DNA of 27,442 nt, from positions 1 through 27,442 of the forward strand of contig CAMGDK010000005.1 in assembly GCA_946042285.1 (NCBI GenBank). Direction: 5' to 3'. Under the pieces are notes generated by a model. It made no database searches. It had not been told where the DNA came from and saw nothing but the letters and a program-made list of their open reading frames with translations. Source of the DNA: an uncultured Clostridia bacterium (GTDB lineage: Bacteria > Bacillota > Clostridia > Oscillospirales > Acutalibacteraceae). Positions 1 through 9,300 of the stretch are shown piece by piece; position 1 is the first letter of the stretch, and each line of letters starts with the position of its first letter. The translations under genes were made by a program, and so were the position numbers.

Positions 1-45
1 ACACCTAAGCCTTCGTCGGCAGCGTCAGATGTGTATAAGAGACAG
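1..45. other. Nextera read-1 adapter with i5 index (contamination)
   Basis: Positions 13-45 are the Illumina Nextera read-1 adapter, ending in the 19-nt Tn5 mosaic end at 27-45 (AGATGTGTATAAGAGACAG). Positions 5-12 (CTAAGCCT) match the Nextera i5 index I remember as S508, and 1-4 (ACAC) match the end of the P5 primer. This is library DNA, not genome. Genomic sequence starts at about 46. Confidence 0.98.
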
Positions 46-60
46 GCGGAGGATAAAGGT

Positions 61-768
61 ATGAGTTTAGCTTATAAAAGAGTTTTGTTAAAGCTCAGCG
101 GCGAGGTGCTTGCAGGAGAGAAGGGCACAGGTATTGACAATGATACTGTTTCTACTATCTGCAAGTCGGTAAAAAAGATTGCTGATATGGGTGCCGAAAT
201 CGGCATCGTTGTCGGTGGAGGTAACTTCTGGCGAGGCAGAACAAGCGAGCACATGGATAGAACGAGGGCAGATCATATCGGCATGCTTGCAACAGCTATG
301 AATTCGCTTGCACTTTGCGATGCTTTAGAGCAGCTTGGTGCCGATGTCAGAGTTCAAACTGCCATTGAAATGAGGCAGATTGCTGAGCCGTATATCAGAA
401 ATAAGGCAATTCGTCATTTTGAAAAAGGAAGAATTGTAATTTTCGGATGCGGTACAGGCTCTCCTTTCTTCTCAACAGATACTGCAGCCGCGCTCAGAGC
501 TGTTGAAATAAATGCCGATGTTCTTCTTAAGGCTACAAATGTTGACGGCGTTTACAACAAGGATCCTAATAAGTTTGACGATGCCGTTAAATATGACGAG
601 GTTACATTTAAGGATGTATTGGTTCACGACATTAAGGTTATGGACTCAACTGCTTTTTCTATCTGCAAGGACAATGATCTTTCGATTCTCGTATTCGACC
701 TTACAAATCCCGATAATGTTGTTAAGGCAGTATCGGGTGAGGCAATCGGTACACTTGTAAGAAACTAA
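61..768 (+). CDS. pyrH: UMP kinase
   Basis: Phosphorylates UMP to UDP with ATP in cytosolic pyrimidine nucleotide synthesis; a hexameric amino-acid-kinase-fold enzyme. The 235-residue product has the usual length. It shows the N-terminal KLSGE motif, the VVGGGNFWRG glycine loop, the DHIGMLATAMN segment, and a C-terminal nucleotide-binding region with KATNVDGVYNKDP. I chose ATG 61 because GGAGG at 48-52 sits 8 nt upstream. An in-frame ATG at 31 lies inside the sequencing adapter, so its extra ten residues (beginning MYKRQ) are artefact. frr follows after 34 nt, the normal bacterial order; rpsB and tsf would be expected upstream of the cut. The gene is complete. Confidence 0.97.
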   Translation: MSLAYKRVLLKLSGEVLAGEKGTGIDNDTVSTICKSVKKIADMGAEIGIVVGGGNFWRGRTSEHMDRTRADHIGMLATAMNSLALCDALEQLGADVRVQTAIEMRQIAEPYIRNKAIRHFEKGRIVIFGCGTGSPFFSTDTAAALRAVEINADVLLKATNVDGVYNKDPNKFDDAVKYDEVTFKDVLVHDIKVMDSTAFSICKDNDLSILVFDLTNPDNVVKAVSGEAIGTLVRN

Positions 769-802
769 TTCAGATAACATACAAAAGAGAGGTAATCATA
801 TT

Positions 803-1357
803 ATGGAATCTATTTTTGCTAAGACTAAAGAAAAAATGGAAAAATGCTTAACTTCACTCGAAAGAGATTTTTCTTCAATCAGGGCAGGCAGAGCTAATCC
901 GGCAGTTCTCGATAAGGTTATGGTTGATTATTACGGTGTTCCGACTCCTATCAATCAAATGGCTGCCGTTAGCGTTCCGGAAGCAAGACTTCTTGTTGTT
1001 CAGCCTTGGGATGCATCTACACTTAAGGATATTGAAAAGGCAATCAGCGCTTCCGATATCGGCATAAACCCTCAAAATGACGGTAAGTGCATTAGGCTTT
1101 CCTTTCCTCAGCTTACAGAGGAGCATCGTAAGACATTGCAGAAGGATATTTCCAAAAGAGGCGAGGAAGCTAAGGTTGCTATTCGTAATGTAAGACGCGA
1201 CGCTATGGACGATTTGAAGAAGCTCAAAAAGGATAACGAAATCACTGAAGATGATCAAAAAGACGGTGAAAAGAAGCTTCAGGATATTACCGATGACTAC
1301 ATCAAGCAGTCCGAGGTAATTACAAAGAAAAAGGAAGAAGAAATTATTTCTCTTTAA
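803..1357 (+). CDS. frr: Ribosome recycling factor
   Basis: Works with EF-G to split the post-termination ribosome. The 184-residue length is typical of RRF. Visible family features are the N-terminal helix with SSIRAGRANPAVLDKV, the PINQMAAVSVPEARLLVVQPWD core, and the long charged C-terminal helices of the three-helix bundle (RNVRRDAMDDLKKLKKDNEI). An AGAGAGG ribosome binding site precedes ATG 803. It lies directly after pyrH, as in most bacteria, and probably shares its transcript. A GC-rich hairpin follows the stop codon. Identification is secure. Confidence 0.97.
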   Translation: MESIFAKTKEKMEKCLTSLERDFSSIRAGRANPAVLDKVMVDYYGVPTPINQMAAVSVPEARLLVVQPWDASTLKDIEKAISASDIGINPQNDGKCIRLSFPQLTEEHRKTLQKDISKRGEEAKVAIRNVRRDAMDDLKKLKKDNEITEDDQKDGEKKLQDITDDYIKQSEVITKKKEEEIISL

Positions 1358-1370
1358 TTTTATCGTTTTA

Positions 1371-1410
1371 AGGGCGACTGTACGGTCGCCCTATAACTGT
1401 ATTTTACAGT
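1371..1410 (+). terminator. Tandem hairpins between frr and uppS
   Basis: The first inverted repeat has arms AGGGCGAC (1371-1378) and GTCGCCCT (1385-1392) around a 6-nt loop. A second, shorter one follows at once: ACTGTA (1396-1401) and TACAGT (1405-1410) around TTT. Neither is followed by a run of T. This could be a weak or factor-dependent terminator, or an mRNA-processing or stability element. I see no convincing promoter for uppS in the following 50 nt. Confidence 0.45.
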
Positions 1411-1463
1411 AAATGCATTTATTGATTTTGATGGCTTGTATTGTAAAAAGCGGAGAAGGGAAT

Positions 1464-2195
1464 ATGGCAATTTTTAATAAAAATTCAAATGATATTAAGG
1501 AAATAACGGCAGATAGCTTTTCTGTTTTGCCGAATCATATCGGAATAATTATGGACGGTAACGGCAGATGGGCTAAAAAGAGAGCAATGCCGAGAACAGT
1601 CGGTCATAAGGCAGGGGCAGAGGTTTTTAGGGCAATCAGTAAAGAGTGCAGCAGATTGGGTATAAAATATGTCACCTTCTATGCATTCTCAACAGAGAAT
1701 TGGAAACGCCCAAAGGAAGAAGTCGATGCCTTGATGAATTTATTTAAGGACTATCTTCTTGAGGCAAAAAGCGATATTACTCAATCCGGTGACATTAGAC
1801 TCAAATTCATTGGGGAAAGGGTAGGCATTTCAAATGACCTTCTTGCATTGATGGATGAAGCCGAAGAAGAAACCGAATCTCACACAGGTACAACCGTTTA
1901 TCTTGCAATAAATTACGGCGGAAGACAGGAAATTGTATCAGCAGTAAACAAGCTTATTGCAAGCGGTAAAACAGAAATTACCGAAGATGACATCAGCAGC
2001 AATGTTTACACAGTTCCTGAATGTGATTTGATCATTCGACCGAGCGGTGAAGAAAGACTTTCAAACTTTCTTTTATGGCAGGCTGCGTACAGTGAATTTT
2101 GGTACAGTGATGTTTTGTGGCCTGATTTTAAAGCTGATGATTTACATGCGGCACTTCGTGAATTTGAAAAAAGAAATCGCCGCTTTGGAGGATAA
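1464..2195 (+). CDS. uppS: Undecaprenyl diphosphate synthase (cis-prenyltransferase)
   Basis: Condenses isopentenyl diphosphate units onto farnesyl diphosphate to make the C55 lipid carrier for peptidoglycan and wall polymers. The family signature is plain: HIGIIMDGNGRWAKKR, with the catalytic Asp at residue 31, then FYAFSTENWKRP, LAINYGGRQEI, and the C-terminal RPSGEERLSNFLLWQ and SEFWYSDVLWPDF. The Arg-Pro in RPSGE replaces the more usual Arg-Thr. ATG 1464 gives a 243-residue protein and has GGAGAAGGG just upstream. An in-frame ATG at 1413 lies in the hairpin region without a ribosome binding site. cdsA starts 2 nt after the stop, implying coupled translation. Confidence 0.96.
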   Translation: MAIFNKNSNDIKEITADSFSVLPNHIGIIMDGNGRWAKKRAMPRTVGHKAGAEVFRAISKECSRLGIKYVTFYAFSTENWKRPKEEVDALMNLFKDYLLEAKSDITQSGDIRLKFIGERVGISNDLLALMDEAEEETESHTGTTVYLAINYGGRQEIVSAVNKLIASGKTEITEDDISSNVYTVPECDLIIRPSGEERLSNFLLWQAAYSEFWYSDVLWPDFKADDLHAALREFEKRNRRFGG

Positions 2196-2197
2196 TT

Positions 2198-3070
2198 ATG
2201 AAACAAAGAGTTATTACTGCTATTGCGCTTCTTGCAATTCTTGCAGTTGTTGTTTGGCAAATTTATACACCCGTTCTTGTTATTGCTGTTGCAGTGCTTT
2301 CTGCTATTGCAACCGGTGAAATTATGAGATGCGCAAAGGTTGAAAACACCTTCATCAAGGTAGTCGGTATTGTATTTTCTGTATTTGTGCAGCTATTTGC
2401 AAGCTCCAAGGTGCTTGAACCTGTTGTTTCTGCAGATGTTTGGGGTTGCATAGTAAATGCGGTTCCTAATATTGTGTTCGTTGTTGCGCTTATTCTTGTA
2501 TTTCTTCTTGCCATGCTCAAGGGATATGCTTACACAACATTTGAGGATGTTGCAATATCTGCCTTTGCAAGCATAATTGTACCTTACGGATTTAGCATTT
2601 TTATCAGACTTCGTGATATGTTTGATAACGGTCAGTTTGGTATTTATTTAATTTTCTACGCTCTTATTTGTGCTTTAGCAACCGATTCAGGTGCGCAGCT
2701 TGCAGGAATGGCTTTCGGCAAGCATAAGATGTCGCCGAACATTTCACCGAAAAAGACAGTCGAGGGTGCATTCGGTGGTATCATTTTCAGCATAGTTCTC
2801 AATGCTGTTGCGCTCACTGTTTACAACAAGGTTGCAACAGTTCCGATTGATAAGCCTATGGCAACACTGTTGCTTGCAGCGTCACTCCCTGTATCATTTA
2901 TGGGTATGATGGGTGATTTGTCAGCATCAGTACTTAAGAGAAATTTTGATGTTAAGGATTTTGGCAGAATTTTCCCAGGACACGGCGGAGTAATGGATCG
3001 AATGGATTCTTCACTATTTACTCTTCCTCTTACATACGCTATTGCGCTTATTTCAAAAAGTGTTTTTTAA
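2198..3070 (+). CDS. cdsA: Phosphatidate cytidylyltransferase
   Basis: Makes CDP-diacylglycerol from phosphatidic acid and CTP, the branch point to all phospholipids; an integral membrane enzyme. The 290 residues are mostly hydrophobic, with about eight membrane segments. The C-terminal third carries the CDP-diglyceride synthetase signature: SPKKTVEGAFGG, GDLSASVLKRNFDVKDFG, then PGHGGVMDRMDS. The ribosome binding site GGAGG overlaps the end of uppS and the two genes are 2 nt apart. The uppS-cdsA-dxr-rseP order is the standard one, linking isoprenoid and lipid precursor supply. Confidence 0.96.
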   Translation: MKQRVITAIALLAILAVVVWQIYTPVLVIAVAVLSAIATGEIMRCAKVENTFIKVVGIVFSVFVQLFASSKVLEPVVSADVWGCIVNAVPNIVFVVALILVFLLAMLKGYAYTTFEDVAISAFASIIVPYGFSIFIRLRDMFDNGQFGIYLIFYALICALATDSGAQLAGMAFGKHKMSPNISPKKTVEGAFGGIIFSIVLNAVALTVYNKVATVPIDKPMATLLLAASLPVSFMGMMGDLSASVLKRNFDVKDFGRIFPGHGGVMDRMDSSLFTLPLTYAIALISKSVF

Positions 3071-3101
3071 TTTAATTTAACACGGTATTTTAGGTGGTAA
3101 T

Positions 3102-4247
3102 ATGAAAAGTATTTCTCTTTTGGGCTCAACAGGCTCAATAGGCACGCAAAGTCTTGATGTTTGCAGGATGCATGGCTATTCTGTTAAGTGCCTGACTGCA
3201 AATTCACGTGTTGATATAATAGAGACTCAGGTTAGAGAATTTAAGCCTGATCTTGTATGTATCATGAACGAGGACGCAGCTGCCGATTTAAAAACAAGAA
3301 TCAAGGATACTTCAACAAAGGTATGCTGTGGTATGGAAGGTCTTATCGAGTGTGCAACCTATGATAAGGCAGACACTGTGCTTAATTCCGTTGTAGGCAT
3401 GGTTGGTCTTCAGCCTACTCTTGAGGCTATCAAGGCAAGGAAGACAATTGCACTTGCAAACAAGGAAACTCTTGTTGCAGGCGGTCACCTTGTTACAAAT
3501 CTTGCAAAGGAAAACGGTGTTAGTATTCTTCCGGTAGATAGTGAGCATTCAGCTATATTTCAGGCTATGCAGGGCTCACCGTCAAAGAAAGCAATTAAGA
3601 AAATAATTCTTACAGCATCGGGAGGACCGTTTTTTAACAAAAAGCTTGATGAGCTTGAAAATGTTACTGCAGCCGATGCGTTAAAGCATCCTAATTGGGA
3701 TATGGGTGCAAAAATAACCATAGACTCAGCTACAATGATGAACAAGGGGCTTGAATTTATTGAGGCTAAATGGTTGTTTGATATGCCAAACGACGATATT
3801 GAAATTGTTGTTCATAGGGAATCGGTTGTCCATTCGGCTATTGTATATCAGGATAATTCCATGATTGCACAGCTTGGAGTGCCTGATATGAGAATTCCTA
3901 TTCAATATGCGCTCACTTATCCCGAAAGAGAGCCAAGCCCTGTAAAAGAATTGTCTTTAGCCGATTACGGTAAGCTGACCTTCTTTGAGCCGGACTATGA
4001 CACATTTAAGTGTATAAATGTATGTAGGCATGCAATAGAGCTCGGCGGTCTTCATCCGGCAGCCGCAAACGGTGCCAATGAAGAAAGTGTCAGACTTTTT
4101 CTTGAAGGAAAAATTAAATTTACCGATATTGCATATCTTAATAATGAAGCTATGCTGAATGCTGATGATAAAGTTAATTTCACTCTTGCCGATGTCCTTG
4201 AAACAGATAAAAAGGCAAGACAATATGTAATCGAGGCGGTTAAGTGA
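3102..4247 (+). CDS. dxr: 1-deoxy-D-xylulose 5-phosphate reductoisomerase
   Basis: Second step of the MEP isoprenoid pathway: NADPH-dependent rearrangement and reduction of DXP to MEP. The 381-residue length fits. Motifs are the N-terminal NADPH-binding GSTGSIGTQ, LANKETLVAGG, the metal-binding DSEHSAIFQ, the ASGGPF flexible loop, HPNWDMGAKITIDSATMMNK, and GLEFIEAKWLF. The segment normally written HPQSIIHS reads HRESVVHS here, a mild variant. AGGTGG precedes ATG 3102. The 3' end overlaps rseP by 4 nt. ispG, a later enzyme of the same pathway, lies two genes downstream. Confidence 0.97.
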   Translation: MKSISLLGSTGSIGTQSLDVCRMHGYSVKCLTANSRVDIIETQVREFKPDLVCIMNEDAAADLKTRIKDTSTKVCCGMEGLIECATYDKADTVLNSVVGMVGLQPTLEAIKARKTIALANKETLVAGGHLVTNLAKENGVSILPVDSEHSAIFQAMQGSPSKKAIKKIILTASGGPFFNKKLDELENVTAADALKHPNWDMGAKITIDSATMMNKGLEFIEAKWLFDMPNDDIEIVVHRESVVHSAIVYQDNSMIAQLGVPDMRIPIQYALTYPEREPSPVKELSLADYGKLTFFEPDYDTFKCINVCRHAIELGGLHPAAANGANEESVRLFLEGKIKFTDIAYLNNEAMLNADDKVNFTLADVLETDKKARQYVIEAVK

Positions 4248-5284
4248 GTATTACTTCTGTTTGGAATTCTGTCTATCCTGTGTTAATTGCGATATTGTTT
4301 TTTGAGTTTATTATTGTCATTCATGAGGGCGGTCATTTTATTGCAGCCCGACTGATGAAAATAAAGGTCAACGAATTTTCAATCGGCATGGGACCGAAGA
4401 TTTTTCAATTTAAAAGGAATGAAACTAAATATACATTAAGGCTAATTCTCTTTGGCGGATATTGCGCCATGGAGGGTGAGGATTCCGAAAGTGAGGACGA
4501 AAACGCATTTTCAAAGAAAAAGGTTTTGCCGAGAATATTTGTTGTTGTGTCCGGTGCTTTGATGAATTTACTGTTGGGATTTATTATTGTTTTGATTATA
4601 ACGGCATCTTCAAGCTTAGTCGGCACTACCGAAATTGCGATGTTTGAGGATAATGCTGTCAGTCAAAATTCCGGATTACAAAAGGGTGATGTAATCAAAA
4701 GCTTTGACGGTATGCGTATATACACAACAAACGATGTATCAACCGCATTTTCAAGAACTGTCGGTAATGAGGTTGATGTTGTAGTATTGAGAAACGGAAA
4801 AGAAAAAAAGATTAATGTAAGGTTTGATACCGAGGAATTTGAGGGCAGACAGTATATTAAAATGGACTTTTGGCTTCGCGGTGTTGATAAGACCTTTTCA
4901 AATGTTATAATTCAATCATGCAAGGAGTTTGTTTCTTACGGCAGAATGGTCTTTTTGTCGGTACACGATTTGCTCGTGGGCAGATTTGGAGTTTCTGACA
5001 TGAGCGGTCCTGTCGGTACCGTTTCGGTTGTCTCCGATGCGGTAAAAACATCTATGAAATCCTCTTTAAGAATTATGGCATTGCTAACCATCAATGTCGG
5101 CTTGTTTAATCTTTTTCCCGTTCCGGCACTTGACGGCTGGAGATTGTTTGTGCTTTTAGGAGAGGGAATTACTAAAAAGAAGCTTCCTACAAAGCTTGAA
5201 TATATGATAAACGCTGTTGGGCTTGTGCTTTTACTGGGTCTAATGTGCTTCGTTACATTCAGTGACATAACAAAGCTTTTGTAA
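4244..5284 (+). CDS. rseP: Site-2 intramembrane zinc metalloprotease, RseP type
   Basis: M50-family membrane protease that cleaves substrates inside the bilayer, typically anti-sigma factors or signal-peptide remnants. The N-terminal membrane segment holds the HExxH zinc site (H27, E28, H31; HEGGHF). A central PDZ-like domain has GLQKGDVIKSFDG. The C-terminal membrane segment carries the third ligand, D297, within NLFPVPALDGW. Length is 346 residues. Two motif positions differ from the usual HELGH and LDGGR forms as I remember them, but all catalytic residues are present. The GTG start overlaps the dxr stop (GTGA), so translation is probably coupled. The substrate is unknown. Confidence 0.93.
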   Translation: MSITSVWNSVYPVLIAILFFEFIIVIHEGGHFIAARLMKIKVNEFSIGMGPKIFQFKRNETKYTLRLILFGGYCAMEGEDSESEDENAFSKKKVLPRIFVVVSGALMNLLLGFIIVLIITASSSLVGTTEIAMFEDNAVSQNSGLQKGDVIKSFDGMRIYTTNDVSTAFSRTVGNEVDVVVLRNGKEKKINVRFDTEEFEGRQYIKMDFWLRGVDKTFSNVIIQSCKEFVSYGRMVFLSVHDLLVGRFGVSDMSGPVGTVSVVSDAVKTSMKSSLRIMALLTINVGLFNLFPVPALDGWRLFVLLGEGITKKKLPTKLEYMINAVGLVLLLGLMCFVTFSDITKLL

Positions 5285-5301
5285 TTGTTTGAGGTGAAAA
5301 C

Positions 5302-6351
5302 ATGGAAAGAAGAGTTAGTAAAAAAATCAAATTAGGTAACACATTTATCGGCGGAGACAGTGACATACTTGTTCAAAGCATGCTAAACATTCCGTCAACC
5401 GATATTGAAGGCTCGGTTTCTCAGGCTAAGGAGCTTGCGGCAGCAGGATGTCAGGTCATTCGATTTGCAATACCTAACGTAGAAGCTCTTAATTTGATTG
5501 AGCCTATAAAAAACGCTGTTGATGTTCCTCTTGTAGCAGATATTCATTTTGATTACAAGCTTGCTCTCGGAGCAGTTGATAGAGGTATTGATAAAATACG
5601 AATCAATCCCGGTAATATAGGTGATGAGTCGCGAGTAAAGGCGGTTGCAGATGCTTGTAAAAATAAGAATATTCCGATAAGAATCGGTGTTAATTCAGGT
5701 TCTCTTGAAAAGGAAATCCTTGCAAAATACGGCTCACCAACACCAAAAGCTATGGTGGAGTCTGCTTTGTATCATGCAAGATTACTTGAAAAATATGATT
5801 TTGATGATATTGTAATTTCGATTAAATCATCAAATGTGGAAACGATGATAAATGCCTATGAGCTTGCAGCTGAAAGCTGTAATTATCCGCTTCATCTCGG
5901 TGTTACGGAGGCGGGAACAGAGCGCATGGGAATTATAAAGTCATCAATTGGTATCGGATCTCTTATTACAAGAGGTATCGGTGATACCATCAGAGTAAGC
6001 CTTACTGACGAGCCGGTTAAAGAGGTGTTTGCCGGCTTTGATATACTTAAGGCTATTGGATTGAAGAAGGACAGTCCTTATTTAATTTCCTGTCCAACCT
6101 GCGGAAGAACAAGAATTGATCTTGTAGGTCTTGCAAAGCAGGTAGAAGAAAGGCTTAGGGATTGCAGGAAGCCTATTAAGGTTGCAGTTATGGGTTGCGT
6201 TGTCAACGGACCCGGTGAAGCAAGAGAGGCTGATATTGGAATTGCCGGCGGGGACGGCAACGGTCTTATCTTTAAAAAAGGTGAGATATTAAGGAAGGTC
6301 GATGAAAAAGATCTTCTTGAAGAATTGATGAAGGAAATTGAGAAGCTATAA
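5302..6351 (+). CDS. ispG: 4-hydroxy-3-methylbut-2-enyl diphosphate synthase (flavodoxin)
   Basis: Penultimate step of the MEP pathway: reductive ring opening of MEcPP to HMBPP, using a [4Fe-4S] cluster. The N-terminal TIM barrel includes VPLVADIHFDYKLAL and KIRINPGNIGD. The C-terminal iron-sulfur domain supplies the cluster ligands C264 and C267 (CPTCGRT), C299 (MGCVVNGPGE) and E306. The 349-residue length matches the bacterial single-insert form. GAGGTGA lies upstream of ATG 5302. The stop codon overlaps the polC start by one base (TAATG), so the essential isoprenoid and replication genes are translationally linked. Confidence 0.97.
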   Translation: MERRVSKKIKLGNTFIGGDSDILVQSMLNIPSTDIEGSVSQAKELAAAGCQVIRFAIPNVEALNLIEPIKNAVDVPLVADIHFDYKLALGAVDRGIDKIRINPGNIGDESRVKAVADACKNKNIPIRIGVNSGSLEKEILAKYGSPTPKAMVESALYHARLLEKYDFDDIVISIKSSNVETMINAYELAAESCNYPLHLGVTEAGTERMGIIKSSIGIGSLITRGIGDTIRVSLTDEPVKEVFAGFDILKAIGLKKDSPYLISCPTCGRTRIDLVGLAKQVEERLRDCRKPIKVAVMGCVVNGPGEAREADIGIAGGDGNGLIFKKGEILRKVDEKDLLEELMKEIEKL

Positions 6352-9300
6352 TGAATAAATTTTCGGATTATTTTTCAAATTATGTTAATTCAACTGAATT
6401 AGGTGCAATAGGCACAGGCGAAATTACATCCTTTACAATATCAAGGGAAAGGCGTTCGCTTAATATAGGTCTTAACCTCGGCGCATTTGTAAATTGCGAT
6501 GTTATTCTTAATGCTGAAAAATCTATTGCTTTTGCGATGGATTTGAAGAAGGTTGTAATAAATCCAAGATTTCCAAAAAGTGAATTCAGCGTAGATAACA
6601 TTGAAAATATACTTGGGTATGTAAAAAAGGACTTTACCGTTGTTAACGGATTCTTTGACGGTGTTGAAGCAGATATTGAAGATAATATTTTAAGTCTGTT
6701 TTTAAAAAAAGGCGGTAAGGATGTTCTCGAGTCTCAAAAAATCGACATTCTCGTCAGCAAAAAGCTTTTTGAGTTATTTGGTGTTGATTATGATATTTCC
6801 TTTATGGAGGTTCAGGCTTTTGATATTGAGAAAGCAGTAAGGGAAGCTGTTGAGGAGAAGAGAATTGAGCAGGAACAACGAAAGAGCGAGGAACTGGAAA
6901 ATGTTGTTCATGAGCAGTGGGGAAGCCTTCCTCTTTACAAGGATACAATAAAGAAAATTTACGGTAAAAGCATAAGCGAGAAGCCGAAGCCGATCGCCGA
7001 ATTATCTACCGATGATGGCTATATTACGGTTTGGGGCGACGTTCTTAAAACTGAATCAAGGGAGACTAAAAGAGGAAACAGCAAGATTTTTGATTTTGAC
7101 ATCAGCGATTATTCGTCTTCAATTTCCGTAAAAATGTTTGATGATAAAAAGCTTATTGACTCCTTAGAGGAAAAGCTAAAGGAATGCAAAACGCTTTTAG
7201 TCAGCGGTAATTATCAGTTTGATACATACACAAATCAATATGTTTTAAGACCAAATGCAATTTCAAGCATTAAGAGAATAGAGAAAACAGATGATGAGCC
7301 TGAAAAAAGAGTTGAGCTTCACCTGCATACCTCCTTGTCTGAAATGGACGGTATTTCCGCTCCAAAGGCACTCGTTAATCAGGCAATTAAATGGGGACAT
7401 AAGGCTATTGCCGTTACGGACCACGGCGTTGTACAGGCATTGCCTGAAGCTTATAATGCCGCAAAGGGAAAAATTAAGCTTATTCTCGGTATGGAGGGAT
7501 ACTTGGTTGATGATAGCCTATATCCCAACTTTATGGAGCTTAAAACAAATCAGTACAAGCGTCATCATATAATCCTTCTTGTAAAGGAGGATACATCATT
7601 AGATGAGTCAATTCCTCCCGAAGAAAGAAAGTACGGCAGGAAAAATCTTTATCAAATGATTTCTGCATCTAATGTTAAATACTTTAAAGGTCGTCCGCTT
7701 ATCCCGAAAAGCATGCTTGCTTCAAAAAGAGACGGCCTTATCATTGGCTCTGCCTGCGAACAAGGTGAGGTTTATCAGGCAATTCTTAATGATGAGGCAG
7801 ATGAAGAGCTTTTAAAGCTTGCAGAGTTTTATGATTATCTTGAAATTCAGCCAAACGGCAACAATGAGTTTATGCTTAGAACAAGTAATGAAGAATATCT
7901 TACTACTAAGCGCGGCGAAAAGAAAAAGAATATATATTGGAAGATTAACACCGAAGATGATTTAATCAATATAAATAAAAAAATCATTTGGCTTGCCGAT
8001 ACTCTCGGTAAGCCTGTTGTAGCAACCGGTGATGTTCATTTCCTTGAAGAAAAGGATGCAAAGTTCAGAGCTATAATTATGGCTTCAAAAGGCTTCGATG
8101 ATGCCGATCAACAAGCCCCTCTTTACTTTAAAACAACAAAGGAAATGCTTGATGATTTTGCATGGGCAGGGGACAGAGCAAAGGAATTTGTTATTGACAA
8201 TCCTAACAAAATTGCAGACAGTATAATGGATAATATTCCTCCTATCCCTCCCGGAACATTTCAACCGCATATTGAAGGTGCTAACGAGGAGCTTACCGAA
8301 AAATGTTGGAGCAGAGCAAAAGAATTATACGGCGATCCTGTTCCTGAATATGTTGCTTCAAGGCTTCAGCGTGAGCTCGATTCAATCATTAACCATGGCT
8401 TTGGAGTGTTGTATGTTATTGCAAAGCGACTTGTTGAAGAAAGCGAGAGGAACGGATACCTTGTAGGCTCAAGAGGCTCAGTCGGTTCCTCCTTTGCAGC
8501 ACACATGGGTGGTATTTCGGAGGTTAATCCGCTTGCTCCTCATTACTATTGTAAAAAATGTAAGCACAGTGAGTTCATTCTTGATGGCTCTGTCGGTTCG
8601 GGATTTGATCTGCCAAAGAAGAATTGTCCGGTCTGTGGCGAGCTTATGAAGCGTGACGGTCATGAAATCCCGTTTGAAACCTTCTTGGGCTTTGACGGCG
8701 ACAAGGAGCCTGATATTGACCTTAATTTTTCCGATGAATACCAGTCAAGGTCACACAGGTACACTGAAGAGCTTTTCGGTAAGGAATATGTGTTCAAGGC
8801 AGGTACTATGGCAACCGTTGCCGATAAAACTGCTTACGGATATGTTATGAAATATCTTGACGAAAGAGGTATTCAAAACACTACACCACGTGCCGAAATT
8901 GACAGATTGACTGTCGGATGTACAGGAATAAAGCGTACAACAGGTCAGCACCCGGGAGGAATGGTAGTTGTTCCGGACAAGTACACTGTTGAGGATTTCA
9001 CACCGATTCAATATCCGTCAAACGATGAAAAGAAGGGCACATATACAACTCATTTTGACTTTAAAAATTCATTGCATGACACTCTTTTAAAGCTTGATGA
9101 GCTTGGTCATGCTAATCCTACACTTTATAAATATCTTGAGGATGCAACAGGCATTCCGGTAATGGATGTTGACCTGTCAGATCCAAAGATTTATCAGCTT
9201 ATTACATCAACTGAGCCTATCGGTGTTTCTCCTGAGGATATTGATTGTAACACCGGTACTCTTGCTATTCCCGAGATGGGAACTCCGTTTGTTATCGGTA

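Noticed and set aside
875..1258. Reverse-strand frame over frr (127 residues)
   Set aside because: Antisense shadow of a conserved gene; no ribosome binding site or recognisable protein features.
1413..1463. Longer uppS start at ATG 1413
   Set aside because: It adds 17 residues of no family character, starts against the hairpin region and has no ribosome binding site; ATG 1464 has one.
2047..2319. Cysteine-rich 90-residue open frame across the uppS-cdsA junction
   Set aside because: It is out of frame within two secure genes; the Cys/Tyr richness comes from reading TTGC/TTCTTGC-rich membrane-protein codons one base off. No ribosome binding site.
7491..7575. Frameshift or internal deletion in polC
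   Set aside because: The frame is continuous, and the sequence between E382 and H406 looks like a normal uninterrupted PHP linker as in DnaE, so evolutionary absence of the exonuclease is more likely than a sequencing gap.
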